A stretch of 64,000 nucleotides of DNA from Dryomyza anilis (Eukaryota; Arthropoda; Insecta; Diptera; Dryomyzidae). Shown here piece after piece: positions 21,798 to 33,283 of the stretch. How positions within the stretch are numbered: the stretch's first letter is position 1; every line of letters begins with the position of its first letter. Location: contig OX638135.1 in NCBI GenBank assembly GCA_951804985.1, forward strand, positions 70,957,695-71,021,694, given 5' to 3'. Under the pieces are notes generated by a model. That model was not told where the DNA came from. It saw nothing but the letters and a program-made list of their open reading frames with translations, and ran no database searches. Position numbers and translations under genes: made by a program.

Positions 21798-22846
21798 AGG
21801 GTTTTTTAATAAGAGCGCTACAAAATAAAACAAAAACGGTTTTGGATATCAATGAAATTCTTTATTTCTGTAAAAGTACGTTCGATGCCATTATGTATGG
21901 AACTCGATTTCTTTTGCATGGCCACCACGAGCACGCTTGCAGAAGTCCAGACGCTGAACCCAATTTTCGACGGTTTTCAAGCATAAATCGGCGGATACTG
22001 CTACAATTTCACGTTCGATATTCGTACGAAGTTCATCAATCGTCGCTGGCTTGTTGGCATAGACCATAGACTTTTCGTAGCCCCACAGGAAATAGTCTAA
22101 CGGCGTCAAATCGCATGACCGAGGCGGCCAATCAACTGGACCATTTCGTGAGATAACACGTTCTCCAAACTTGGTTTCCAATAAATTGATTGTGGCATTC
22201 GCTGTGTGGCTTGTGGCGCCGTCCTGTTGGAACCACATGTCCTCCAAATCCATGTCATCCAAATGAGCCTCATCGCTGAAGATGATTTTTCGATGAAAAT
22301 CCGAATCATTTTCAAGTTGTTGCTCAGCCCAATTCACGAACATACGACGCTTCTGGTGGTCAAGCGGCTTCAGTTTTTGCGTCAATTTGATTTTGTAAGG
22401 ATGTAGGCCAAGATCTTTTCGCAAAATTCGCCAAAGGACGTCACAGACATGCCCAACGCTTGAGAACGACGTGTGAGAAACACATTTGGGCTTTCTTCAA
22501 CGGCAGCAATATTCTCGACACTACGGACACTTCTTTGTCTCACTGGCACGGGAACATTTTGTACTGTGCCTGTGGATTCAAATGTTTCCACTAGACGCTC
22601 AATTGTTGATCTACTAGGACGATTATGACGACCATAAATTGGACGTAGCGCTCTTAACGTTGAGGCCACTGACTTCGAATTTAGGTAGTAAATTTTAATA
22701 ATTTCGACTCGTTGTTGGCTCGTATATCTTTCCATCATGAAATGGCAAACCTTACTAAAGAGAAATTTCAAAAGAGCGGCAAGAAATATGACGTCGTTTG
22801 CTGTCCCTATCGCTCTACTTTTGTAGTGTCCCTGTTGAAAAACCCT
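21798..22846 (-). mobile_element. mariner-like element of DD41D (rosa) type with terminal inverted repeats
   Basis: The ends AGGGTTTTTTAATAAGAGCG (left) and the inverted AGGGTTTTTCAACAGGGACA (right) match over about 28 bases with mismatches, both leading into CTACAAAA. The 1049-bp element encloses a broken minus-strand transposase. A TA target duplication is not clear. It is shorter than an autonomous element because the transposase is internally deleted. Confidence 0.8.
21891..22738 (-). pseudogene. DD41D mariner transposase, frameshifted and internally deleted
   Basis: The protein starts at MERYTSQQRVEIIK (ATG 22735 or 22738) with a helix-turn-helix region. It shifts frame by one base near 22432 and runs to 21891. 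The catalytic domain has the first Asp in SDEAH, the second in WFQQDGATSHTA and the third in DLTPLDYFLWGY; 41 residues separate the last two, the DD41D spacing of the rosa family. Between SDEAH and WFQQDG only about a dozen residues remain where relatives have about 90. The end is HAKEIEFHT. It cannot encode an active enzyme, but the TIRs could be mobilised in trans. Confidence 0.8.
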
Positions 22847-24179
22847 TTATGATATTGTTCTTGCAATACCTTTCTTGCTCTTGCCTGCAAGAATCTCGCA
22901 AAATTTTACTTTTTAAATAGAATAGAATTTGATCACTAACTGTATTTAAGTTACTTATTTTCCATAGTTTAATTTTTTTCAACAAAAATATATTATTTTA
23001 CTAACAAAAAAAAAACATCAAAATTTGAATTATATTTTAAAAAGAATTAACTAGTAAAAAGTAATTGTATAAATCAAGTCATGTTGACGAGATAATTCAA
23101 AGTCTCAAGGTCATAATAAAATGAACATATACGTTCATAATAAATATAAGGAATATTTCTTATAGGAATATTTCTGTTTTCGTCAGAGATTAAAAAAAAA
23201 TCCGTATGCTACACGTACCGTATGTCAAGAGAACACAAATAATATCTTGCAGGGTAACATTTTACTTTGCGAACACCATGCGAACACACACTCAAACGCT
23301 ACAAAGCGAACATTAACAGAAAGAAGAAAATACAACAATAACGAATAGCGATACACACACGCTTTCACAACGACAACTCTTCGTTGCTGTCCTGTATCAT
23401 CTCATGGCAACAAACAGACACATGGCAACATACAGACGCATGACAACGGACAGTCGCATGGCACCACACTACATGTATGTATCTAGTACAGCTATCTAGT
23501 TGGCTATCTAGTTTTCTTTGTGGTACAAAAACTTTCCCGCCAAACATTCTATCAAAAGCTTAAATGCTGCTTTATTCGCATTTTTGTTATTGTAGCACTT
23601 TCAAACGAATCAGCGGATTTGTGCAAAAACACAAAAAGCAATATATCAGCTAAATGAGGTACACTGTGAAATGTTCATATACATTTTTTTTTTGTTTGTT
23701 TTAAAAGTTAAGTGAAATAATGTACGTTCTATGTGCATATTCCATAAATTAAGACAACTTCATGATTTTACAATTAACAAAAAAACTATGTATAAAAATA
23801 AAACAAAAATAATAATGTGCATAGCACAATGCATATGCACAATGCGATGTACGAACTGGCGTAGCGAAGAAAAGAGAAATAAACATTGCTTTGTCTATTT
23901 TATCTTTTTGAAGCGACTTTTGCAGCACTTTTGAAGTTATTTACCGCTTAGTTTTAAGATGCTTATATTTTATCGCCTTGCTGATATTTTGAGTTGCTGG
24001 TGTTTTGTTGTTAATTCGATTAATGAAACAAAAAACAAATTTTAGACCAAAGACGGTTGTTTTAGAAATATCGTTTCTCAAAAAACAACATGTGAATTAT
24101 GTTACAACCAAAAATGATTATTTTGAGAATTTCAAATTTTATTAAATGACATTTTACTTAATATCTTCTATATAAAATA
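22847..24179. other. AT-rich stretch without recognised genes
   Basis: No gene is recognised. At 23403-23466 there are about 3.5 copies of an exact 18-bp period (CATGGCAACAAACAGACA and variants), which produce a short Cys/His-rich minus-strand ORF that I do not accept as coding. Confidence 0.5.
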
Positions 24180-24199
24180 AAATATGTTTTTCTGTTTCT

Positions 24200-24318
24200 T
24201 TTTATACTTTTTAAAAACCGTTTTAAACCGGTATAAAACCGAATTTTCGTATAACGGGTTCGGTTTTAAAAATGAAACGGTTTTAAACGGATTTCGGTTA
24301 CGGTTTCAATCCTTGGTA
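24200..24318. repeat. CCGGTTTAAAACGG-type inverted repeats, possible transposon terminus
   Basis: It has repeated AAACCG / CGGTTT motifs in both orientations and ends CGGTTTCAATCCTTGG. Read leftward it begins CCAAGGATTGAAACCG, in the style of hAT subterminal repeats. No partner end is identified. Confidence 0.3.
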
Positions 24319-24544
24319 ATATTTGATTTAAGCCGATTTCAAAACAATTGGATTTCCTCGTAAAATAAGACCTCAAAAGACATTTATTGGTATCCATTAC
24401 CACAAAAAATTCCATCCCCGACAATAGACACTTTCTCACATGTAGAATTTTGTCACATGAAGACAGTTCCATCATTTTCTTGAATTATGTGAAGCACTTA
24501 ATACCGATTCGGCACAGGTTTTATGAACTTAGATTAATTGTATA

Positions 24545-24635
24545 TCTACACTGTCTGGTATTGAAGATTTTTATAAGCAGTCCGTTACGATATGTGATCC
24601 GATCACTTTTGTACATATACCTCATACAACACTAA
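24545..24635 (+). repeat. Fragment of the interspersed repeat seen at 28.2 kb
   Basis: It shares the order ATGTGATCCGATCACTT, then ATACCTCATA, with 28262-28318, indicating a second diverged copy of the same family. Confidence 0.4.
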
Positions 24636-24639
24636 AATT

Positions 24640-25240
24640 AACGGGAAAATTCTCAATGTCACCAATCACTCTATTCCGAATTTGGCATATATTTTACAAG
24701 AGTTTGAATACACAAATATAATATTACATAAACCCTCCTCTGAGGTAGTATAGACTAATTATCTGTATGAAGTAACATTCATTTGATTTCGCCATTTGTA
24801 TATAGAAGACCACGTCTGTTATTAACTGTTGCGTCCTCACATTGGCTGTCTCATACGACTTATGTAGTCAGTGCGGCAATAAATATGTGGATAGAATTGT
24901 TTTTCTATGGTAGAATGCATGAACGCTATTAACTTCCATTATAAAGTGTTCTTTTTCGAGTATTAATTGTTCAATTTCTATGTTCATTTCCACAGATATA
25001 TTTGCCAAACTACTGCACAGAACTTTATTTTTATTTTGATATGCACATCCATGTACTGCAATATTCTCTGATAAAGTGAATAATGCAGCTTGTTATATCA
25101 TTAGCTGAGACTCCGCCATCGCCTACATGCCAAATTAATAAATGGACATCTTTTGTATTTTTTATGTAGATTGAAAAATTATGTACTGCTAGTTTCCTTT
25201 TATAATATTGTTCAGATACAAGAAGTTTTGGACATAGCAA
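24640..25240 (-). pseudogene. DDE transposase-like relic (DUF7869-like style)
   Basis: The minus strand reads LAVHNFSIYIKNTKDVHLL then WHVGDGGVSANDITSCIIHF. After stops and a frame change comes LEKEHFIMEVNSVHAF. The order (W-x-E/V-G-x-G-G-x-x-x-x-E/D-x-x-S-C) then (EKGHT-x-M-E-x-D-S-V-H) is familiar from large insect proteins of transposon origin, where the second block surrounds catalytic residues. Several stops and frame changes make it a dead fragment of about 200 codons. Family naming is tentative. Confidence 0.4.
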
Positions 25241-25829
25241 TATCTATTGATAGAACACATAACTGATTTTGAATTAACAAAATATCAGATATTGCTATAC
25301 GTATTTTAAAATAGTTATGTGAAAGCGAACACATTACTATTTTGTATCGGCATTTCAAGTACTTTTTCACATGGCTACTTTTCTAACTTCTAGACCAATG
25401 GAGATATTAAAATAAGATGGAGAATTTGTTATACGTTTGAATTATCCAATAAAAAAAATCAGAAAAAAACACATAACTCCTTTTTATGCGCAACGACGAT
25501 ATGTTTTATGAGACTCGTGTTTTGAATATGTTTGAATGTAATTAAAAAGTAATACGAAATTACCATACATGTATTAGAAATGAAGTGTAATTAAATTATA
25601 ATCGAAAATGAATTTAATTTTGTTCACTTGTAAACATTATTATATTGTCCAGCAGAATCTGCCAAATTTACCATAAATATGTTACAATACCAACATAAAA
25701 TTTTAATTGCATTTGAATAAACTATTTCTTGGCAATTTACTTGGTTAAAACTATGTTTCGAAACACAGAAAATGCTAATCAAATCTAAATACAACGTATG
25801 TTCGCAACGCTCGTCCTAATTCGATAATT
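25241..25829. other. AT-rich stretch, nothing recognised
   Basis: No ORF, repeat or motif that I can support. Confidence 0.5.
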
Positions 25830-26190
25830 TATCGACAGACGTTGGCAACGTTGTGCAGCATTTTCTACCTACGCCATCTTTTGAACATATTGATATTTAA
25901 AAACAAACAAAAAAAGAAATTGGATGTAAATAAATGTATTCTTCCAACATTCTTCTTGTATACGAAGTTGGCTCTCGTTGAGCAGAATTTTTTACCTACG
26001 TCCCTTTTGTCGTCATTTGAAGTATGTATAGGGTCATTTTAAACATACTGATGTTTGAAAACAAACAAAAAAAAATAATTCAAATGAAATAAAGGTATTC
26101 TTGCAGCTCTCTTCTTGTATACAAAGTTGACACTCGGTGATCGGCATTTTCTGCGTACGTGTCTTTTGTATTCGTTGAGAAAACGTGTTC
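25830..26190 (+). repeat. Diverged tandem repeat, about 2.5 units of ~160-180 bp
   Basis: The modules GTTGGCAACGTTG...TTTTCTACCTACG, AACAAACAAAAAAAG and TTCTTCTTGTATACGAAGTTG recur in the same order at about 25840, 25970 and 26110. Divergence is substantial. Confidence 0.6.
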
Positions 26191-26219
26191 GCGTCGGTAA
26201 TAATTTTGTTATTTGTAAA

Positions 26220-26504
26220 TTAAATAAATATATAAATTGAGTTACAAAAAGTACAAATAGTAACAGAGTATAATATAGTGCAGTATATAATTTCTGAAAC
26301 TAATGTGAAAAGACAACAAATAAAAATCTGTGTTTCGATTTTCAAACAGAAGTTGGCATGTTTTTTTACAAAAGCCTCCGTGAATTCCTTGCCTACGCTA
26401 TGTGCTGTAATGAGATCAACTGTAACTGTACCAAGTATAAAGCCAGCCTGGATCGCCTGGTTTAGCGTCTGCTGGTGCAATTGTGCATTCATTAAAACTG
26501 TCAC
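26220..26504 (-). other. Possible exon-like ORF, unrecognised
   Basis: A 94-codon minus-strand frame within a locally less AT-rich patch (26390-26520). It reads VLMNAQLHQQTLNQAIQAGF and VDLITAHSVGKEFTEAFVKK, with balanced composition unlike the surrounding repeat-derived ORFs. The C-terminal third looks non-coding. No family is recognised; it could be an exon or a relic. Confidence 0.2.
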
Positions 26505-26830
26505 TTGTACTTGCAGTTTTAAACGAATTATTTATTTATGCATTTAAAAATTTGTATATGAATTCAATTATTATAAATTCCCACTGTGCATGTTTAAAGA
26601 TGTTTAATAAAAATTAATAAAAAAACAACATTTTACTTTTATTTTATTTTCAGGATTTCTTTCCAAAAATATTTAAATATGTTTCTATGCAAACATACTA
26701 CTTTTTGAACTGAAACAACTGATATGTTTATATTCAGGTCGTTCAAAATCATTTTTTATTTTGAACATATTTATGTTTCGGTTCAAATATTTATTTTATT
26801 TGGATGTAGTAATTATTATGTTACCATTAC

Positions 26831-27785
26831 ACACAGAAAAAAAAGTGTGTAAATATAATTAAAATGTTAATCAATCCAATTAATTTTTAATTGAAACTCA
26901 GCCGATGTAACTTTTAGTAGCATTGAATTCCATATTCGTAATAATGAGAATATGTTAATTGGAGAAACTTTAATTAATTTTTTTGTCGTATTGATATTAA
27001 AGTTGTTATATATATTATATTTTTTATTGGGAATTTTTAAATCATTAATTAATTAATTAGTAACATTAATTAAAAATTTCATTCGATAGAAATTGGATCA
27101 ATTAAATATTTTGTTAAATTAAATAAAATATTTGTCGAATAGAAACATATGAAAATAAAAATAATTTAATTCAGTATATAACATAAAATAAATATTAAAT
27201 AAGTATTTATACTGTTTGATATGCTTTGTAAAATTATTTCAACCTAATGAATGTTTTACCGAAGTCAGTTTTCAAAACTTCTACAGGTGGGCCAATTAAT
27301 TGAGTCAAACATAAAATTTGATATTCGCTTTTTAATGATTCAATATGCAACAAAATGAGCATCATAAGCTGTTTGTTCAAATTCTTGACATCAAAAATAA
27401 ATGGAGCCATTTAATGCATTAATAACATAACATACACTAAATAATGCAATATCCTGTTTTAGCAACGTAGAAGAAAATAAAGTTAGAAGAAACTGAACGA
27501 CGCCGCCGACGCACAAACAATAAACAAAATGAAATCCAGAAGAAAAAAACAGTGTTGCAATTTAAGAAAATGAATAAATCAAAAGTAACAAATAAAAGTA
27601 GTTAATACTATTAAAGATTTAGTTGTATTGACATTATATTAAATTAATTCCTATTAATATTTTAATTAAAAATGTGTAAATACAATTAAATAATTAGTAA
27701 ATACAATAATATTTTTAATTGGAATACGATTTTGTTTGCTATTAATATCAATTGTTATATATACGTACAATATTTTTTTCTGTGT
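26831..27785. mobile_element. Putative MITE with 13-bp terminal inverted repeats
   Basis: The ends ACACAGAAAAAAA (26831-26843) and TTTTTTTCTGTGT (27773-27785) are perfect inverted repeats 955 bases apart. TGTGTAAATAYAATTAAA occurs near both ends in the same orientation. The inside is AT-rich and non-coding. No target-site duplication is clear, so the boundaries are tentative. Confidence 0.35.
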
Positions 27786-27999
27786 AGAGCATACTCCATT
27801 TTAAGGGGCAACATTAAAATGTTTCCGGGATATTATAATGTAAGTCTGAGCTCATTACAACAGTGTTCAAGTCTCAATACAACCCTGTTTACAAATGATT
27901 TATCAGTCAATTATATATTATGTTTACATAAAATTCCAAACATACATGTTAATGCCTGCAAAATTATGTTTGGGAGAGACCCTTTTTTGCAGCGTGTAT

Positions 28000-28640
28000 G
28001 TATTACCTCAAGATTTTTATACCATACACTAAGAGTGAAAGGGTATATTCAGTTTGGTACGCCGTTTGTAACACCTAGAAGGAAGCATCTCCGGTATGGA
28101 AAAGTATATATATTCTTGATCAGCATGACCTCCTGAGTCGATTTAGCGATGTCCGTCTGTCTGTCTGTTGAAATCCCCACTACTTTTAAAATTGAAGATC
28201 TAGATAAATGAAACTTATAACTTAGATTACTAGTATACCTACGCTGTATGGCGAGATCGGTCCATTGTGACCTATGATCCGACCACTTATGTTCAAATAC
28301 CTCATATAAAGATCAATTTTTATGTATACGTGCTTAGGTAAACTTTTTTGGTCAAATATATATTGATATCATGCTCAAATACATGATAGTAATTTTTTCC
28401 GGCGAAAAGACTTGTGGTTCACAAAAAAAATTCGGTACACCTACCCATTTGTAAATATGGGTATCAAATGAATGGAACTTCTTCAGCGATTGAATGTTTG
28501 TAGTTATTTTCAGGATTCGTATACCCTGGTGACCTATATATCACTTTGAATGGTAACCACACATATGTGTAGGGTATTTATAGTCGGCTTAGACCGACTA
28601 TAATTTTGATAATCCTAACTATCATAATTACACCTACTTT
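28000..28640 (+). repeat. Interspersed fly-type repeat
   Basis: It contains GTAACACCTAGAAGGAAGC, AAAGTATATATATTCTTGAT, GAGTCGATTTAGCGATGTCC, repeated GTCTGTCTGT and later TAGTCGGCTTAGACCGACTA. This series is familiar from repeats scattered through calyptrate fly genomes. It is remembered similarity, not a search. The overlapping 134-codon ORF (27732-28136) starts inside the putative MITE and is not supported as a gene. Confidence 0.5.
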
Positions 28641-28699
28641 AAAATTTCCCATGTGATCTAACCTTCCCAACTGGTTATTTTTAGTATTTCTTTTTGTTG

Positions 28700-29137
28700 T
28701 TAATACTTAGGACAGTCAGTGGCTGAAGACGGGTGAGCACCAAGGCAATTCGCACACATGACACGAGTACAATCATTTGGGGTGTGGGGATGGAAGTTAC
28801 TTTTCACACATGATTCATTATTTTTGCAATATTTACCAGTGTGACCTATAATTTGACAATTCTTGCACCTCATGGGGTTGGGAAAGTACTGCCGCACCAA
28901 AACTGGGTACCAAGCAATATTAATTTTTGTAGATAATTGATACAGATTAAATGTGAGCAAAATTAGACCTGTATGAATTCTTTTATTGACAAATTCTTTC
29001 GTGAATTTAAAAACACTAACAACTCCTTGATCTTTTAGGTCATTTAGAATTTCTTCTTCGCTGGTATGAATTAAATTGCGATCGAAAATAGTGCCCTTGC
29101 AAGAGTTGAGGGTGTTATGGAAAGTAATCGAAACCAA
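28700..29137 (-). pseudogene. Non-LTR retrotransposon ORF1 (gag-like, CCHC zinc knuckles), 5'-truncated
   Basis: The minus-strand frame of 145 codons has the ORF1 landmarks VSITFHNTLNSCKGTIFDRN, YPVLVRQYFPNPMRCKNC and three successive knuckles: CKNCQIIGHTGKYC (intact CCHC), CVKSNFHPHTPNDC (lacks the second Cys) and CANCLGAHPSSATDC. Such proteins bind element RNA in I/Jockey-type non-LTR retrotransposons. The N-terminal part is missing, and no ORF2 follows on the same strand within 28.0-28.7 kb. The reverse-transcriptase relic at 29.5-31.4 kb lies upstream on this strand and belongs to a different element style. Confidence 0.75.
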
Positions 29138-29532
29138 AATTTTTTGTTTTTTGTAAATTTTGCAGCAACTTTATGAGTTTTTGCTAGTAATAATAGACTA
29201 CCATCGCGTAGAATGCTTGGGTGCGAACAGATGGGTGCGAACAGATAACCACAGAGAGTACGGAGAGAAACAGCGATCGATAACAACGTCTGTTCAGAAC
29301 GAAGACTAGTCGATGACTGAAGAAATTTAAGTATTTATACATGTATAACCTTATGACTTTTATGTTAATTCTTGTTTTTTTGCACAATATTTTTTTATTA
29401 CGAAATTAAACATTTTTTTTGTGTCTTTTTTTATTAAAAATTTTTGTAAAAAAAAAAATCAAAATAAAATAAAATTATAAACATAAAAATCACTAAATTA
29501 TACAAGTTATACATTACTTACTTATTTGGCCA
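29138..29532. other. No gene recognised
   Basis: AT-rich sequence with short incidental ORFs only. A GGGTGCGAACAGATGGGTGC direct repeat of about 10 bases lies near 29220-29240. Confidence 0.4.
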
Positions 29533-30117
29533 TTACAACCCATGATGGGTTTCGGCCGCAGCAATCACCCCTCGCCAGTCGCTTCTGAATTGAGCGCGCT
29601 GGCGCCAGTTTTGCACTACAAGTGTTGTCAGGTTGTCTCGCACTTGGTCGCTCCACCGGAGATTCGGACGCCCTCTCCTACGTTGACCACCAATGACCAC
29701 CACCTTTTTTGCTGGAGCGCTTTCATTCATACGCTCGACATATCCAAGACAGCGTAGGCGCTGGATCTTAATGCGCCTGACTATGTCAATGTCGGCGTAA
29801 AGCTCATACAGCTCGTCGTTCCATCTGATTCTGTACTTGTTTTCAACGCATATCGGGCCATAGATTTTCCGAAGAATCTTTCTCTCGAACGCTCCTAAAG
29901 CTCGCTCATCGGTGTTGGCAAGCGTCCATGCCTCAGTGCCATAGAGGAGGACTGGCATGATGAGCGACTTATAGAGCGTAATTTTTGTCCGTCGAGAGAG
30001 GGCTCTGCTCCTCAATTGCCTACTGAGCCCAAAGTAACACCTGTTGGCAAGAGTTATTCTTCGGCTAATCTCCAGGCTGACATTGTTTTGCTTGTTGATG
30101 ATGGTTCCTAGGTATAC

Positions 30118-30813
30118 TGTTGTGAATTAGCGCATATATTTTTCTTTTCTTTATTGTTCTTCACTATTCATTCAGTTTTGGATGTTGCTGTACATATGTT
30201 GAGCGCATCATGTTTTTATATCATGTTGTACAGCAACATGTTCATAGCATTGTCCCAACGCTTCACGTTGGCAACAATGATAATAATTTGGCAAAGCGCT
30301 ATGCTTTACGTAGAACACACCTCATTCAAGTTAGCTTCCACAGTTAACAAAAGCTTGCGATAATTCGGCAAATCGCTAAAGCTTTACTTAGACCACACCT
30401 CTTGCAATAGAATTTATCATTGCATGATAAGGGGGCTACGTTAAAATAAGCAGAGCAGCGTTTGCCAACCATTTTGATATTTCGCAATTGGTGTTAGCCA
30501 AAAACTGCAAGTCGGACTTTCTTCAAAAGTCACGTACACCAAAATTGAGTGAAAGTGAAAACTCACTAGAACATAGTGAAAATAGAATTTAAGAAAAGCT
30601 TGCAACGAAGGCATCGTTAATACCTTTCGTTGCAATTTAAAAGATTGTAGTTTAACCAACCTCAAGTGGAGGTACTAAAATAGTAAAAGTGTCTTTTCTA
30701 TAGTAAATTTAATAAAAGTGTCTTTGCAACTCTTGTCTTTTGGTTAATTAAATTGTAAAATAAATAAATGTAAAATAAATCAACTCTAACTTTACGACTC
30801 TTAAATTACAACA
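30118..30813 (+). mobile_element. Putative solo LTR inside the RT relic
   Basis: A 696-base block starts TGTTGTGAATTAGCG and ends CTTAAATTACAACA, giving a TGTTGT...ACAACA inverted pair with 5'-TG and CA-3' as in LTRs. An AATAAA signal lies about 100 bases before the end (near 30709). It splits a conserved stretch of the RT, which resumes on both sides. A target-site duplication is not visible (flanks TATAC and ACGAA). Confidence 0.45.
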
Positions 30814-31319
30814 ACGAAGTTGTGGTTGTCAATAGTGACGTGTTATCCAAGACGCCGTGACTCTTTGTTTGTTGACACTAGGTACTTCGTCTTGTCCTCG
30901 TTCACCGTAAGACCCATTCGACGCGATTCCCTCTCTAAAGTGGAGAATGCTGCACTGACTGCTCGTACACTCTGCCCAATGATGTCGATATCATCAGCGT
31001 ACCCGAGCAGCATGGAACTCTTGTTGAAGATAGTGCCATTGTGATGGAGTTGTGCAGCTCTTACAATCTTCTCCATTATTAGGTTGAAGAAGTCACACTA
31101 TAGGGAATCGTCTTGTCTGAAACATCGTTCGGCATTAAACGTATCGGTGAGGTTGTTCCCAATTCTCACTGAGCAACGTGTGTCGCTCAGAGTCATTCTG
31201 CAAAGCCTTATAAGTTTCGCAGGTATACCGAATTCAGACAGGGTGGCGTATAGACGACATCTTATCGGACTGTCGAAGGCAGCTTTGTAATCGACGAAGA
31301 GCCGGTGGGTGTCGATCTT

Positions 31320-31353
31320 CCTCTCTTTGGTCTTTTCCAGGACCAAAGAGAGG
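31320..31353. repeat. Perfect 13-bp hairpin at the RT truncation point
   Basis: CCTCTCTTTGGTC and GACCAAAGAGAGG flank an 8-base loop. The left arm is normal RT coding sequence (KTKER region); the right arm is its inverted copy just where homology to the element fades. Confidence 0.7.
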
Positions 31354-31400
31354 CAGAGATTAAAATAATTACAGATTTGGAATAGTTTTATTTGAGTACC

Positions 31401-32229
31401 CATATGTACATGTAAGTAGGTGTACCAGTTTTTGATTTTATAAGGTCACCAGGGGTCCGAGCGGCCTTTTTTTGTTGTTGTAATTTTTTGTAAAAATAAA
31501 TGGGGCGACCATTTTTTTTTCGCTTGGGCCGAAACTTCTCCCATAAAATTTGTGTCTGAAATGATTAAAATCTCAAACTCAACTATATTCAAAAATATTT
31601 ATTTATTTATTGTACATTTCTTCCCTATTTTACTTAAGAAATGATGCAACACTGAAGGAAAGAGAGTGCGATTAGAGTACGGTGTAACAAAGTAAAACAA
31701 AACCTGACATAAATATAATTCGTTGTTTTGTAAAGAAATGTACATAGAATTATCCAAAAATACTGTATTTTGTGAAAAATGTTATTTTTGTTAAAACAGA
31801 TCTCATTAAAAAAAAATGTTATTGCAAGAGAGTCAAGCGAATTATTTATATTTCTTTTTGAGTTAACAAGATTTACTATGATATACATTAATCGTTTACA
31901 TACAAAGTATACAATAATAAATGAAAATATAAATATTTAAATCATTAATAAAATTCAATATTCTACTGTGCGCAGTCGACTTCAACTCTACGCATTCAAC
32001 CCCAATTGCAAATAAAAATTGTCGACCAATTCTTAAATTTACTTTATTTAATTATTTTTAATTAAAACACTCATTCTTTAAATCTATCTAATAAAAAAAC
32101 AACGTAAACATAATTTTTTAAGAGTACTAGATATGTTTTTAAACGATTTGTAGCAATTGTGAAAACATCTCAAAATTTACTATTATTCTATCTGAAATAA
32201 ATTTAAATGCCCCAAAATAAGTTTCAGAT
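31401..32229. other. AT-rich stretch, nothing recognised
   Basis: No supported gene, and no repeat with a clear partner in the window. Confidence 0.4.
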
Positions 32230-33233
32230 AAAAAAAAAACTAATAAAAAAAAACTTTTTAAAAATCAAGCTTTTATAAAAATCTGTACTAAAAAATTAAA
32301 AATAAATTTACTAAAAATATAAAATATATTTATAGTAGGTATGTATATTTATAATGAATACATGTTAAATATGAAATAAATTAAATTAAATCTTATTCAA
32401 ATTATATTATTAAGATATACGTTTATAAGAAATAAATTTTAAAATTTACTAAGAGGTTTCCAAATACAAAAATAAAAGCGTGCGGTAAAATTATTTAATA
32501 TTACAGTCCAACTCTAGCACTAATAAACTTTGCAATTTAATTCAACTTTGCAATAGTTTTCAGTCTAATCTAAGAATCTATGAGTTTTGTAGACAGTGCT
32601 GATATCGGAAGCTATGTTATGTTTTTACCTCAGGATAATCTGGAAAAACTTAACTTTTAATTAGAAATATTTATTTATGTACTTAATTTAATTCATGTAA
32701 TTTGGCTAAATGATGTAGATTAACGTTATATCGTCGGTGATATAGCAAAACCGTCTATCTACATTTTCGAATACCTCTTACAAAAAGAATTTTACAGAAG
32801 AAACAAAACTATTTTCAATCTCAATTATTTTATACCTACAAATTAAGTATGCCTAATCAACACATCATTAAAAACCCGATTATAAATCAAAATTAGGCGT
32901 AATTCTCACATGCAGTTAGACGGTTTTGCAGTATCACCGACGATATATCTCCTTGCCATAAAGGGTTGTAATTTCACAGAGGTTTGTGGCACCTGTCAAA
33001 TAAGCAAACCTTTTAAAATGCTACAACTCTCGACTTATAAAAGTAGTACATAGTTTTGAAAATTGAAGTAAAAGCTCATATTTTATATTATAATCGTCAT
33101 GTAGAATCTGGGTGTAACTGGACAACGGGACTTGATATATCCTATACAATCTTGCCTTATGCTGTGAAGAGTTATAGTGTGCTGAGCGGTTGCGAGATTT
33201 AAAATATAAAGAGTTGTAGGTTTGTGATGTATA

Positions 33234-33283
<50 letters not shown>

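Larger units (their letters stand above)
29533..31400 (-). pseudogene. Non-LTR retrotransposon reverse transcriptase (ORF2), 5'-truncated and split
   Basis: Read leftward, the first part (31400-30814, two frames) has LFVDYKAAFDSPIR and the catalytic YADD block (LLGYADDIDIIG), then TLERESRRMGLTVNEDKTKY. After a 696-base interruption the second part (30117-29533) is open through VYLGTIINKQNN, KSLIMPVLLYGTEAWTL, FERKILRKIYGP, RIQRLRCLGYVERM and RRRGRPNLRW, the conserved tail of the ORF2 protein. The endonuclease and N-terminal RT are missing, the usual 5' truncation of LINE-like insertions. Frame changes near 31090 and the insertion make it inactive. I cannot place the clade securely. Confidence 0.8.

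Noticed and set aside
27732..28136. 134-codon plus-strand ORF
   Set aside because: Crosses the putative MITE boundary into an interspersed repeat; no coding-like conservation recognised.
29542..29757. Plus-strand 71-codon ORF
   Set aside because: Antisense shadow of the reverse-transcriptase tail.
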